Shown here: positions 19,223-27,499 of the stretch, in pieces
Position numbering within the stretch: the stretch's first letter is position 1
Layout: each line of letters starts with the position of its first letter
From: DASQHW01 sp038209365
Lineage (GTDB): Bacteria > Actinomycetota > Acidimicrobiia > IMCC26256 > PALSA-610
Direction of reading: 5' to 3'
NCBI GenBank assembly: GCA_038209365.1
Contig: JBBQXS010000002.1
Location: 62,001 to 126,000 of the forward strand
Length of the DNA stretch: 64,000 bases
Program-made: the position numbers and the translations under genes
The notes under the pieces: model-generated
The model's database searches: none
Seen by the model: only the letters and a program-made list of their open reading frames with translations
Told to the model about the DNA's origin: nothing

Positions 19223-19237
19223 CCTGCGACTGCAGGA
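19222..19237. promoter_or_regulatory. Short dyad between the KimA-like and TrkA genes
   Basis: TCCTGC-gact-GCAGGA forms a perfect 6-bp dyad in the 38-bp divergent space and touches the ATG of the KimA-like gene. It could be an operator or a small hairpin. No other support. Confidence 0.3.
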
Positions 19238-19260
19238 CCACTGGGGACACGGGAGGCCGG

Positions 19261-19920
19261 GTGCACGTCGTCGTCATCGGCTGCGGGCGGGTGGGCAGCG
19301 AGCTCGCGGCCGCGCTCCAGCTCGCGGGCCATTCGGTCGCCATCGTCGACAAGAACGCACGGGCCTTCCGCCGGCTGACGCCGGACTTCAAGGGCACGCA
19401 GGTCGTCGGCTTCGGGTTCGACCGCGACGACCTCGCCGAGGCGAACATCGACGGCGCCGGAGCTTTCGCCTCTGTGACGAACGGCGACAACTCCAACATC
19501 CTGTGTGCCCGCATCGCGCGCGAGACCTACGGGATCGAGCGCGTCGTCGCCCGGATCTACGACCCTCGCCGCGCGCTGATCTACCAGCGTCTGGGTATCC
19601 CGACCGTTGCGACCGTGGCGTGGACGACCGACCAGGTCCTGCGCCGCCTTCTGCCGGCGGAGACACTGCACGACTGGGTCGACGCCACCGGCAAGGTCGG
19701 TCTGGTCGAGCGCCCCATCCCGTCCAAGGCGATCGGAAAGAAGCTCGCCAAGCTCAATTGGCCGGGCCGGTTCTGGCTGACCGCCGTGACGCGCTTCGGC
19801 AAGGCGGAGGTCGTGACCAGCGACCTCGTCGGCCAGGAAGGCGACGTGCTCGTGTTCGTGAGCGCGATGGACGCGCTCGACGAGCTGCAAGCACACATCA
19901 ACTCGGGCGGAGGTGACTGA
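19261..19920 (+). CDS. TrkA/CeoB-type potassium uptake regulatory protein
   Basis: 219 residues: an N-terminal RCK/TrkA-N Rossmann domain (VVVIGCGRVGSELAAAL, then VDKNARAF with the nucleotide-binding Asp) and a C-terminal TrkA-C domain. RCK proteins bind NAD(H) or ATP/ADP and gate K+ channels or transporters. GTG at 19261 with GGGAGG 5-6 nt upstream; the frame is open far upstream. Stop overlaps the next start as TGATG. Paired with the next gene exactly as ceoB-ceoC in M. tuberculosis, and divergent from the KimA-like transporter it may regulate. Confidence 0.9.
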   Translation: MHVVVIGCGRVGSELAAALQLAGHSVAIVDKNARAFRRLTPDFKGTQVVGFGFDRDDLAEANIDGAGAFASVTNGDNSNILCARIARETYGIERVVARIYDPRRALIYQRLGIPTVATVAWTTDQVLRRLLPAETLHDWVDATGKVGLVERPIPSKAIGKKLAKLNWPGRFWLTAVTRFGKAEVVTSDLVGQEGDVLVFVSAMDALDELQAHINSGGGD

Positions 19921-20582
19921 TGCGCGTCGCGATCGCCGGCGCCGGCAACGTCGGGCTGTTCCTCGCGAACGACCTCGCAGGCGCCGGTCATGAGGTGCAG
20001 ATCATCGAGGAGAGCCCCGAGGTCGCGGCGCGGTCGCACGCGGCCGAGGGCGTCGAGTGGCTGGTCGCCGACGCGTGCGAGGTGAGCTCGCTGCGACAGG
20101 CCGGCCTCGAGCGTTGCGACGTCGTGGTCGCCGCGACCGGCGACGACGAGGACAACCTCGTGATCTCGTTGCTCGCCAAGCAGGAATTCGGCGTGCCGCG
20201 CGTTGTGGCGCGCGTCAATCATCCCAAGAACGAGTGGCTGTTCAACGAGAATTGGGGTGTCGACCTCTCGGTGTCGACGCCCCACCTCATCAGCGCGTTG
20301 GTCGAGGAAGCGGTGTCTGTCGGACGCCTCGTCCGCATCCTGCAGTTCGAAGGCGGCAACGTCCAGTTGGTGGAGGTCACCCTTGCCGAGGATGCCCCGG
20401 TCGTCGACAAGGCGATCCGCGACCTCGACATACCGCGCGACGCGACGATCGTCGCAGTCGTGCGGTCGGAGCACGTCGTGATGCCTCGCGGCGACACAGT
20501 GTTCGAAGCCGGCGACGAAGTCCTCGCGATGGTGACGCGAGAATCTGAAGGCGACGTAAGAGACATCTTGACGGGCAGCTGA
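19920..20582 (+). CDS. TrkA/CeoC-type potassium uptake regulatory protein
   Basis: 220 residues; second RCK protein with GAGNVGLFLANDLAGAGHEV at the N-terminus, IEESPE for ribose binding, ATGDDEDNLV in the middle and a TrkA-C domain ending in GDEVLAMV. Diverged from the first TrkA (different linker and TrkA-C), so the two probably form a hetero-ring rather than being a recent duplication. One-nucleotide overlap with the upstream gene. No Trk/Ktr membrane subunit is in the window, so the nearby KimA-like permease is the candidate partner. Confidence 0.9.
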   Translation: MRVAIAGAGNVGLFLANDLAGAGHEVQIIEESPEVAARSHAAEGVEWLVADACEVSSLRQAGLERCDVVVAATGDDEDNLVISLLAKQEFGVPRVVARVNHPKNEWLFNENWGVDLSVSTPHLISALVEEAVSVGRLVRILQFEGGNVQLVEVTLAEDAPVVDKAIRDLDIPRDATIVAVVRSEHVVMPRGDTVFEAGDEVLAMVTRESEGDVRDILTGS

Positions 20583-20610
20583 GGTCGAACGCGCAGCCGC
20601 GGCCGCCCAG

Positions 20611-20961
20611 CTAGGAAAGCGTGTACACGGGGTTGTACATGAAGCGTTCGGCGCCGTGCCGGGTGACGACTCCTTGGAGCACCACGCGACGGCCAGGGGT
20701 GAAGCCCGCGACCCGGCGGCGGCCGAGGAACACCGCCGTGATCGAACCCCGCCCGTCCATCACCGTCGCTTCGAGCGCGTCGGCGCCGGCCCGGGGGACG
20801 ATGCGTACGGACCGCACCTCGCCCGCGACGGAGACCGGGCAGCGGCATTCGACCGCGTCGAGTGGCGTACCGCCGTGCGCGTCGCACCACGAGGTGAGCT
20901 TCTCGCGGTCGATCTCATCGGTCGGCTTCGTGAGCCGCTCTACGAATTTCCGCAGGGCCAC
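20611..20961 (-). CDS. OB-fold nucleic acid-binding domain protein (Rv2694c-like)
   Basis: 116 residues. After a helical N-terminus (RKFVERLTKPTDEIDREKL) the chain shows an OB-fold pattern: VAGEVRSVRIVP, LEATVMDGRGSITAVFLGRR and GRRVVLQGVV. These strands match the anticodon-binding/RecG-like OB family. The same gene sits just after ceoB-ceoC in M. tuberculosis (Rv2694c), supporting orthology. Function unknown; a DNA or RNA binding role is inferred from the fold. ATG start; convergent with the TrkA pair. Confidence 0.78.
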   Translation of the reverse strand: MALRKFVERLTKPTDEIDREKLTSWCDAHGGTPLDAVECRCPVSVAGEVRSVRIVPRAGADALEATVMDGRGSITAVFLGRRRVAGFTPGRRVVLQGVVTRHGAERFMYNPVYTLS

Positions 20962-21045
20962 GAGCCCTCCTCGTGCATTTTTGCGTCAATTTTCAGTCGC
21001 AGGGTCCGCAGCGTACCCCCGTTCAGGTGGCAAGCTATTGCCGTA

Positions 21046-21702
21046 GTGGCCTGGGCTGACCCCTCCCGAACTCCCGCGCGTTTTGCCGCGGCCGCGCTCG
21101 TCGCCGTGCTCGTCGCCGGGTGCAGCGGCGGCGGGAAGCACGCGCGCCCCGATACGAGCGCGCCCAGCACGCAAGGCACCAACGCCAAGCCTGCGGTGCT
21201 CGCGCTCGGATCCATCGACATCCAGACGTGGGGCGCCGAGGTGAAGTTGTCGAAGGAGACGAAGAAGCAGCTCCTGGGCCTGGCGCAGAGATACTTCGAC
21301 ACCGCGGTACATGATCCCCTCGGTTCGGGGAAGGTCGGCGCCGGTTACGCCGCGCTCTTCGAGAAGAATCTGCGGACGACTGCAACCGGACGCGACGAGA
21401 AGGCGCTGACCGATATCGCCCTGGGGCAATCGAAGTACACCGAGACCGCGTCGAAGGTGAAGATCTCCGGGCTCGCCGACAACACGGGCGCGCTGCTCTA
21501 CCTCGCGACGAACTTCTCCGTGCGTGTGGACGCGACGACCGCGAAGGGGCGGGTGCGCATCGCCCGCGACGTCGAGCTCACGTACGCACCATCGGGCAAG
21601 AACTGGCTCGTGACGGCGTACCGCGTGAAGACCGTACGCAAGCAACCGAAGGCGAAGACGACCACGACGGTTGCGGCCGGTGGAGGGACGACGACACCGT
21701 GA
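21046..21702 (+). CDS. Predicted lipoprotein of unknown function
   Basis: 218 residues. A signal peptide ends in VLVAGC followed by SGGG, a lipobox, so it should be anchored outside the membrane. The body has a YFDTAVHDPLGSG helix and beta-rich ARDVELTYAPSGKNWLVTAYRV, resembling NTF2/Mce-associated-type domains; I cannot name the family. The tail is Thr-rich. GTG at 21046 is the first start that gives a signal peptide. Its stop overlaps the LCP gene as GTGA, so the two are co-translated and may act together in the envelope. Confidence 0.7.
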   Translation: MAWADPSRTPARFAAAALVAVLVAGCSGGGKHARPDTSAPSTQGTNAKPAVLALGSIDIQTWGAEVKLSKETKKQLLGLAQRYFDTAVHDPLGSGKVGAGYAALFEKNLRTTATGRDEKALTDIALGQSKYTETASKVKISGLADNTGALLYLATNFSVRVDATTAKGRVRIARDVELTYAPSGKNWLVTAYRVKTVRKQPKAKTTTTVAAGGGTTTP

Positions 21703-22631
21703 GGCGCCGATCCGTTCGTCGTCCGATGAGTCGTGTGCGGCGCGCCGTGCTCGTAGGCGCCGCGTTGGTGTGCACGCTCGTCTTGGGTTGCACCGGTTTG
21801 TTCGCGGCGTGGCTCGCCGGCGTGCGCATGCCGATCGCGTCGGGCGCGACATACCTGCGGGTCCAGAAAATCGCACCCCGCACCAGCGCCAATCGCGTCG
21901 CAGGCGGGCCGAGTGCGCCGTTCTTCATCCTCCTCGTGGGCAACGATTTTCGTCCCGGGATCAGCGGTTCGCGAGGTGACGCGCTGCACCTGCTCGGCGT
22001 GAACCCGAAGGCGAAGCAGGCCTCGATGCTCGACATCCCGCGCGACACGTGCTGGCAGGGCGACAAGATCAACGCCGCAAACACGCGCGGTGCACGGGCG
22101 TCGGCCGACGCGGTCAGCGGCCTGATCGGAGTACCCGTGTCATACGTCGTCCAAGTGAACTTCGCCGGGTTCGCCGGCCTGGTGGACGGCGTCGGCGGCG
22201 TCGACGTCAACGTGAAGACCGAGATGCACGACACGTTCTCCGGCGCCTTCTTCTCACCGGGCGTCCATCACATGACCGGCGACGAGGCTCTGCGCTTCTC
22301 GCGCGACCGGCACGACTTCCCCAACAGCGACATCACGCGCACGGGCAATCAGGGCTCGCTGATCCTGGACGCGATGCGCATGCTCGAAAAGAACATGCAA
22401 AGCGCGGGCGGCGAATTCAAGCTGCTCGCACTGCTCGGGCGGCACGCCGAGCTCGACGGCATCGGCATCAAGGACCTGTACCGACTCGGCCGGCTCGCGT
22501 TCGCACTCAAACCCGACCAGATCAAGAACATCACGATTCCGATCTCGGGCGGCAGCTGCCTCGGCCTCGGCGGCGGCGCCGCGTCCCTCTTCGCCGATTT
22601 CGCCGACGACGGCATCGTCCAGAGTCACTAG
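21699..22631 (+). CDS. LytR-CpsA-Psr (LCP) family protein
   Basis: 310 residues: one N-terminal membrane segment (RAVLVGAALVCTLVLGCTGLF), then an LCP catalytic domain with FFILLVGNDFRP, GDALHLLGVNPKAKQASMLDIPRD, FAGFAGLVDGVGGVDVN and ALRFSRDRHDFPNSDITRTGNQ. LCP enzymes ligate polymers such as teichoic acids or arabinogalactan from polyprenyl carriers to peptidoglycan. GTG start overlapping the lipoprotein stop. The following helicase starts 40 nt downstream and probably has its own promoter. Confidence 0.92.
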   Translation: MRRRSVRRPMSRVRRAVLVGAALVCTLVLGCTGLFAAWLAGVRMPIASGATYLRVQKIAPRTSANRVAGGPSAPFFILLVGNDFRPGISGSRGDALHLLGVNPKAKQASMLDIPRDTCWQGDKINAANTRGARASADAVSGLIGVPVSYVVQVNFAGFAGLVDGVGGVDVNVKTEMHDTFSGAFFSPGVHHMTGDEALRFSRDRHDFPNSDITRTGNQGSLILDAMRMLEKNMQSAGGEFKLLALLGRHAELDGIGIKDLYRLGRLAFALKPDQIKNITIPISGGSCLGLGGGAASLFADFADDGIVQSH

Positions 22632-22671
22632 ACCACGGGATTCGGCGCAGGGGGTCGGTACTGTCGGGTTG

Positions 22672-24996
22672 ATGGACGCCCGGGCCGCTCTCGACGAGCT
22701 TGCCGCCGACCCCGACTTCGAGGGCCGGTGCGTCCACACCGAGGTGCTCGCAGAGCGTGCGGCACGGTACGGCAGCGTCTCGGCGCCGCTCCACCCCGAA
22801 GTCCTCGCGCGTCTCCGGGCGCGAGGCCTGGACCCACTGTTCGCACACCAGGTCGCGGGCATCGACGCGTTGCGCGCCGGGCGGAGCGCGGTGATCGCCA
22901 CCGGTACCGCCTCGGGCAAGTCCGCGTGTTATCAGGTCCCGATCATCTCGTCGGTTCTGGAAGGTCGCCGCGACACCGCGCTGCTCGTGTATCCGACCAA
23001 AGCGCTCGCCCAGGACCAGCTGCGCGCGATGCGCTCATGGCTCGTGCCGGGCCTGCGAGCGGTGACCTATGACGGCGACACGGCTTCGGACGATCGCGCT
23101 TGGGCGCGCAAGAACGCCAACGTCGTGCTCACGAACCCGGAGATGCTCCACATGGGCATCCTGCCGTCGCACAAGCGGTGGGCAACGTTCCTGATGCGGC
23201 TGCGTTTCGTCGTCGTCGACGAGCTGCACACCTTGCGCGGGATCTTCGGGAGTCACGTCGCGCACGTGTTGCGTCGCTTACGACGTGTGTGCGAGCACTA
23301 CGACGCCGATCCGGCCTTCTGCTTCGCCAGCGCCACCATCGGCAACCCCGGCGAGCTGGCGTCCGCGCTGTGCGGCCTGCCGGTCGAGCAAATCGACGAC
23401 GACGCCTCTCCACGCGCCGAGCGGGTACTCGCCTGTTGGCAACGTCCCTTGCTCGACGCGCACTCGGGCGCGCGGGGCTCCGCCAACGTGGAAACCGCGG
23501 AGTTGATGACGCGCTTCGCACGGGGCGGCCACCAGACGCTCGCGTTCACACGTAGTCGGCGCGGCGCCGAGGTCGTGGCTCAGTACGCCCGCCGCCGGCT
23601 CGCCGACGTCGCGCCTGACCTCGCCGACCGGGTCGCGGCCTACCGGGCGGGCTACCTACCCGAGGAGCGACGCGCGCTCGAGTCGGACATCTCCACTGGT
23701 CGCTTGGTCGCGATCGCGGCAACGAACGCGCTCGAGCTCGGCATCGATGTCGGTGGCCTCGACGCGGTGATCCTCAACGGCTTCCCCGGCACCCTCGCGT
23801 CGTTGTGGCAGCAGGCGGGTCGCGCCGGCCGGACAGGACGGCGATCGGCGGCGGTGCTCGTCGCGGGCGACGACCAGCTCGACCAGTGGTACGCCGCGCA
23901 CCCGGAAGAGCTGACACGACGCGCGCCCGAGCGCGCGGTCGTCAACCCGCAGAACCCCTACGTGCTGCGCGCCCAGGTCGCGTGCGCCGCGCACGAATTG
24001 CCGCTCAGACCCGAGGACGAGCGTTGGTTCGGCGCGGGCCTCGACGACGCGGTGCTCCATCTCGTGCACGCCGACCTCCTCACGCCGCGCGGCGGCCGGA
24101 TGTACTGGTCGGGCGAACGCCCGCCCGCGCGCGACGTCGGACTCCGGACCGGGTCGTCCATCGAGTTCCGCCTGATCGACGGGGAGGAGGAACGAATGAT
24201 CGGTACCGTCGACGACGCACGCGTGTTCTCGGTCGCGCACCCCGGCGCCATCTACCTGCACCAAGGGCGGCAATACCGCGTCGACCGGCTCGACACGGTC
24301 GAACACACCGCCCTCCTCGAACCGTACGACACCGACGAGTACACCCAGGCGCGGACGGAGACCGACATTGCGATCGTCGACGAAGAGCGCTTTGCAGTGC
24401 TGGGCGAAGCGATCGTCCATCTCGGCGCGGTCGAGGTGCGCAACAAGGTCGTCGCATATCAGCGCAAGCAGATCTCGACGAACGACGTCGTCGAGGTATG
24501 CGAGCTCGACCTGCCCGAACGCACGCTCCTGACGCGGGCATGCTGGTACACGGTGCCGGCGGACGTCGTGGAAGACGCGGGGATCGAGGCCGCGCAGCTG
24601 ATCGGATCCGTGCACGCCGCCGAACATGGGCTGATCGGCATGCTCCCGCTCTTCACGATCTGCGATCGCTGGGACGTCGGCGGCGTGTCGATGGCGATCC
24701 ACCCGCAAACCGGACAGCCGACGATCTTCGTGTACGACGGATATCCCGGTGGCGCCGGAATCGCCGAGCTCGCGTTCGACGCCGCCGACCACCACGCGCG
24801 CGCGACGCTCGAGCTGATTGCCGGGTGCCCCTGCGACGACGGATGCCCGTCGTGCGTGCAGTCTCCGAAATGCGGCAACTGGAACGAGCACCTCGACAAG
24901 GCCGGCGCGATCGCCTTGCTGGGACTGATGACTCGCGAGCTCAGGGATCGACAACTGCTCGGGCCCGGGCCCGCGCCTCGCCCAACGCCACGGTGA
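22672..24996 (+). CDS. DEAD/DEAH-box helicase with DUF1998 domain (MrfA/YprA-like)
   Basis: 774 residues. Motif I is ATGTASGKSACYQ, motif II DELH, motif III SATIGNP, and the second RecA domain ends with QQAGRAGRTGR (motif VI). The C-terminal DUF1998 region has a four-cysteine cluster, CPCDDGCPSCVQSPKCGN. This is the MrfA family, 3'-5' helicases that help repair mitomycin C damage. The ATG at 22672 is preferred over the TTG codon before it; a -10-like TACTGT lies 7 nt upstream. The same gene neighbours the Tad operon in mycobacteria (Rv3649). Its 3' end overlaps the convergent gene by 56 nt. Confidence 0.92.
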   Translation: MDARAALDELAADPDFEGRCVHTEVLAERAARYGSVSAPLHPEVLARLRARGLDPLFAHQVAGIDALRAGRSAVIATGTASGKSACYQVPIISSVLEGRRDTALLVYPTKALAQDQLRAMRSWLVPGLRAVTYDGDTASDDRAWARKNANVVLTNPEMLHMGILPSHKRWATFLMRLRFVVVDELHTLRGIFGSHVAHVLRRLRRVCEHYDADPAFCFASATIGNPGELASALCGLPVEQIDDDASPRAERVLACWQRPLLDAHSGARGSANVETAELMTRFARGGHQTLAFTRSRRGAEVVAQYARRRLADVAPDLADRVAAYRAGYLPEERRALESDISTGRLVAIAATNALELGIDVGGLDAVILNGFPGTLASLWQQAGRAGRTGRRSAAVLVAGDDQLDQWYAAHPEELTRRAPERAVVNPQNPYVLRAQVACAAHELPLRPEDERWFGAGLDDAVLHLVHADLLTPRGGRMYWSGERPPARDVGLRTGSSIEFRLIDGEEERMIGTVDDARVFSVAHPGAIYLHQGRQYRVDRLDTVEHTALLEPYDTDEYTQARTETDIAIVDEERFAVLGEAIVHLGAVEVRNKVVAYQRKQISTNDVVEVCELDLPERTLLTRACWYTVPADVVEDAGIEAAQLIGSVHAAEHGLIGMLPLFTICDRWDVGGVSMAIHPQTGQPTIFVYDGYPGGAGIAELAFDAADHHARATLELIAGCPCDDGCPSCVQSPKCGNWNEHLDKAGAIALLGLMTRELRDRQLLGPGPAPRPTPR

Positions 24997-25264
24997 CCTC
25001 GGCCTGCCGGCCCGCGCATGCACACGTGAGCAGGCGGGCGCCGTTTTCGCCGGCAACCTGACGGGCGGCATGCACGGCCGCGGCCGCGGGCCGCCCCAGC
25101 GCGAGCGCATCGGCCGCAGCGAGGGCGGCGGCGTCGGCTGCAGTGTCGGCGCGCGCCCGTTGGGTCGCGGCACCGCCGAGGCGCGCCGCCGCGAGGCAAC
25201 ACAGCCCGGAGATCAGCACGGCCGCGACCATGAGCACCACCACGCTGCCGCGCTCGCTCCTCAT
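24941..25264 (-). CDS. Tad-associated Rv3654c-like pseudopilin/helper protein
   Basis: 107 residues. Starts RSERGSVVVLMVAAVLISGLCCLAAARLG, a positively charged stub with a Gly and one hydrophobic helix, as in TadE/TadG-like minor pilins, then RADTAADAAALAAADAL, typical of the small actinobacterial family found at helicase-Tad junctions. Probably processed and assembled in the Flp-type pilus. Overlaps TadE as ATGA and the helicase 3' end (opposite strand) by 56 nt. Last gene of the Tad operon. Confidence 0.82.
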   Translation of the reverse strand: MRSERGSVVVLMVAAVLISGLCCLAAARLGGAATQRARADTAADAAALAAADALALGRPAAAAVHAARQVAGENGARLLTCACAGRQAEVTVALGEARARARAVVDP

Positions 25265-25656
25265 CGTTCCACCCGCATGACGGCGCGCCCGTGCAACGTC
25301 AGATCCGGCAGCATCGCACCGACGAGGGGCAGGTCGGTCTCCGAGGTGTATGTGACGTCCACCTCGACCGGCTCTCCGACACGGCCACGACGGGTGACGC
25401 GCACGACGGCGCCGGGAAGAGTACGCGTCGCGGCCGCCGCGATGCGTGCCCGATCCGTGGTCACGCTCGCTTCGCGTACCGCGGCTCGAGCCGCGTGCAC
25501 GACCAGGATCTCATCGCGCCCGACGAGTGCGATTTGGAAGACGAGCACGAGCAGTCCGAAGAAGAGTGGGAGCACGAGGGCGAACTCGACCGTCGACTGC
25601 CCCGCCGTGTCGGGGCGCGCGGGTGAGCGCGCGCCCCGACGGCTGTGCGCAGCCAT
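25261..25656 (-). CDS. TadE-like minor pilin
   Basis: 131 residues. DTAGQSTVEFALVLPLFFGLLVLVFQIALVGRDEILVVHAARAAVREA is the TadE signature: a Gly-x4-Glu prepilin-like motif, one membrane helix, then the ARAAVREA helix. Such proteins prime or cap Tad pili. The ATG at 25656 overlaps the stop of the upstream gene (TGATG); the longer open frame is not real. Downstream overlap ATGA with the Rv3654c-like gene. Confidence 0.87.
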   Translation of the reverse strand: MAAHSRRGARSPARPDTAGQSTVEFALVLPLFFGLLVLVFQIALVGRDEILVVHAARAAVREASVTTDRARIAAAATRTLPGAVVRVTRRGRVGEPVEVDVTYTSETDLPLVGAMLPDLTLHGRAVMRVER

Positions 25657-25856
25657 CAGAAGGGAAGCACCTTCTTGATGACCGCGTTGAACAAGCCCGA
25701 GACGAGATTCGTCTTGTGGGCCCACATCAGCAGCAGTCCGGCGACCGCCGCGGCCGCGATCATGACGAGCGCGTACTCCGCGGTGCTCTGGCCCGCGTCG
25801 CTGGACTCGAGCCGTTGCATGACAGCGACCCACACGCGCAAGAAGAGATCCGACAC
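25656..25856 (-). CDS. DUF4244 small protein, putative Flp-type pilin
   Basis: 66 residues. DAGQSTAEYALVMIAAAAVAGLLLMW has the G-x-x-x-AEYAL type III prepilin processing motif followed by a hydrophobic helix, and VIKKVLPF at the end. DUF4244 is found only beside actinobacterial Tad genes and is the likely major pilin subunit (Rv3656c position). The GTG at 25856 is chosen because GGAGG lies 5 nt upstream; an ATG nine codons earlier has no SD. Confidence 0.82.
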   Translation of the reverse strand: MSDLFLRVWVAVMQRLESSDAGQSTAEYALVMIAAAAVAGLLLMWAHKTNLVSGLFNAVIKKVLPF

Positions 25857-25904
25857 AATCACCTCCGAAGATTCGATGGGCAAAGGCGGGGGAAGGCCGG
25901 CGGA

Positions 25905-26627
25905 TCAGCGATGCAGTCCGTCGAGCACGACGGGCACCACGGTGAGCAACGCGAACGCGGGGAGGATGCAACCGACGAGGGGGAAGCAGAGCCGCACGGG
26001 AACCGTGCGAGCGCGCGCTTCGGCACGCCGGCGCAGATCGGCTCGTACGTCGGCGGCCAGGCGTCCGAGCGCAGGCGCGACGGGCGCGCCGAGACGGGCG
26101 CTGGTACGGAGCGTGTCGGTGAGCGCGCGTGCAGGCGGCATACGCACGCCGAGCTCGCGCAGCGCGTCGTCGAAGCTCTGGCCGAGCGCACATGCGCGCA
26201 CGACGTCATCGAGGCCCCGGCGGAGGAGCGGCGGCGCCCAGCGTGCACCGATCTCCACTGCCAGGTACGGCGTGCAGCCGGCCGCCACGCCGACGCCGAC
26301 GAGATCGACGACGGCTGCGAGCTCCCGTGCGATGTCGTCGTCGCGGCCGCGGGCGCGACGCACGCGCGCGGTTGCGGCGGCGACGCGTACGACCGACGCC
26401 AGCGGTCGGCACGCGCGCGCCCGTCGGGCGAGCGCGCGTACGAGCAAGCGCCACCGGACCGTACGCCGAACGACGCGGCGCCCCCGCCGCGATCGCCGCA
26501 GCACCGCGAGGTCCGCGGGATTCCGGCGGAGCTCGATCGCGCGCGCGGACACTGCCATCCGCCGGGCGCGGTCTGCGAACGGCAGCGCGACCAACACGGC
26601 CCATGCGATCGCGAGCGCGCCGATCAC
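25905..26627 (-). CDS. TadC-like type II secretion F-family protein
   Basis: 240 residues: N-terminal hydrophobic segment (VIGALAIAWAVLVALPF), a basic cytoplasmic stretch, then the GspF-like domain (ARELAAVVDLVGVGVAAG ... LGQSFDDALRELG ... RLGAPVAPALGRLAADVRADLRRRAEARA) and a C-terminal segment. TadC is an inner-membrane platform protein for pilus assembly. GTG start overlaps the TadB stop as GTGA. Longer open reading frames upstream belong to the antisense GC bias. Confidence 0.85.
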   Translation of the reverse strand: MIGALAIAWAVLVALPFADRARRMAVSARAIELRRNPADLAVLRRSRRGRRVVRRTVRWRLLVRALARRARACRPLASVVRVAAATARVRRARGRDDDIARELAAVVDLVGVGVAAGCTPYLAVEIGARWAPPLLRRGLDDVVRACALGQSFDDALRELGVRMPPARALTDTLRTSARLGAPVAPALGRLAADVRADLRRRAEARARTVPVRLCFPLVGCILPAFALLTVVPVVLDGLHR

Positions 26628-27499
26628 AGGAAGCTCCCGGCGCGCAAGATTCGACGCATCCACCAGACCCCCAGCGCTTCGAGGCCGACACCCGCCGCGA
26701 CGCACGCGCGCCCGGTGGGCGTGCCGAACAGCGCATGCAGCGCGTGCCGGTCCGCGAGGGCCGACCAGCCGATGTACAGGAGGGGCGTCCCACCGACGAC
26801 CAGCGCCGACATCCGAGCCTGCGCCGACAGCGCGCGTGCCTCGGCGACCACCGCGCCCCGGTCCCGCAGCGACGACGCAACACCATCGAGCGCATCCGCC
26901 GCGCGGCCGCCGACCGTCGCGCACATCGCGAGTGCGCCGGCCGCCACGTCGACACCCGGCGCGTCGCGCTCCCGAGCCCATGTTCGTAACGCATCCGCGA
27001 TCGGCGCGCCGAGCAGGAGGCGGGCGTCGATGCGGGCAAAGTCCGGGGCGAGCACGCCGTCGCTACGCGCGACGCCATTCACCGCGGTGGCGATCGTCCC
27101 GCCGGCACGCAGCTCGGACGAGATGCCTTCGATCGTGATGGGCACCGACGCGGCGATCAGGCGCGTTCGACGGCCACGTGCGGCGGCGACAGTCATCGGC
27201 GCACAGATCCCGGCCAACACCGCACATGCGACCGCTGCGACGGCACCACCGAGCGCGGCGCCGAGGATCGCGACGACTGCGACACAGATCGCCCAGTACT
27301 CGATGGCATGCTCGACGCTCACGTCCAGCGCTGCTGCGTCAAGCGCGGCGCGCACCCGTCGCTCGAGCAGACCCGGGATCATTCGGATGGTGCGAACGCG
27401 GCGCGCCGGAAGCCGGTCGGCGACCGCGAACCGTCGGGTTACGTGCGCACCGATGATGACCGCCATGGTCCCGATCAGCGCGACGACGACGGTGCGCAC
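26624..27499 (-). CDS. TadB-like type II secretion F-family protein
   Basis: About 291 residues. Membrane segments at the N-terminus (VVVALIGTMAVIIGAHV) and around EYWAICVAVVAILGAALGG, then the GspF domain with PITIEGISSELRAGGTIATAVN and AGALAMCATVGGRAADALDGVA, and two C-terminal segments. Partner of TadC in the pilus platform. The GTG at 27499 has GGAGGAGG about 10 nt upstream; a GTG at 27508 is the alternative. Overlaps tadA by about 25 nt. Confidence 0.85.
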   Translation of the reverse strand: MRTVVVALIGTMAVIIGAHVTRRFAVADRLPARRVRTIRMIPGLLERRVRAALDAAALDVSVEHAIEYWAICVAVVAILGAALGGAVAAVACAVLAGICAPMTVAAARGRRTRLIAASVPITIEGISSELRAGGTIATAVNGVARSDGVLAPDFARIDARLLLGAPIADALRTWARERDAPGVDVAAGALAMCATVGGRAADALDGVASSLRDRGAVVAEARALSAQARMSALVVGGTPLLYIGWSALADRHALHALFGTPTGRACVAAGVGLEALGVWWMRRILRAGSFL

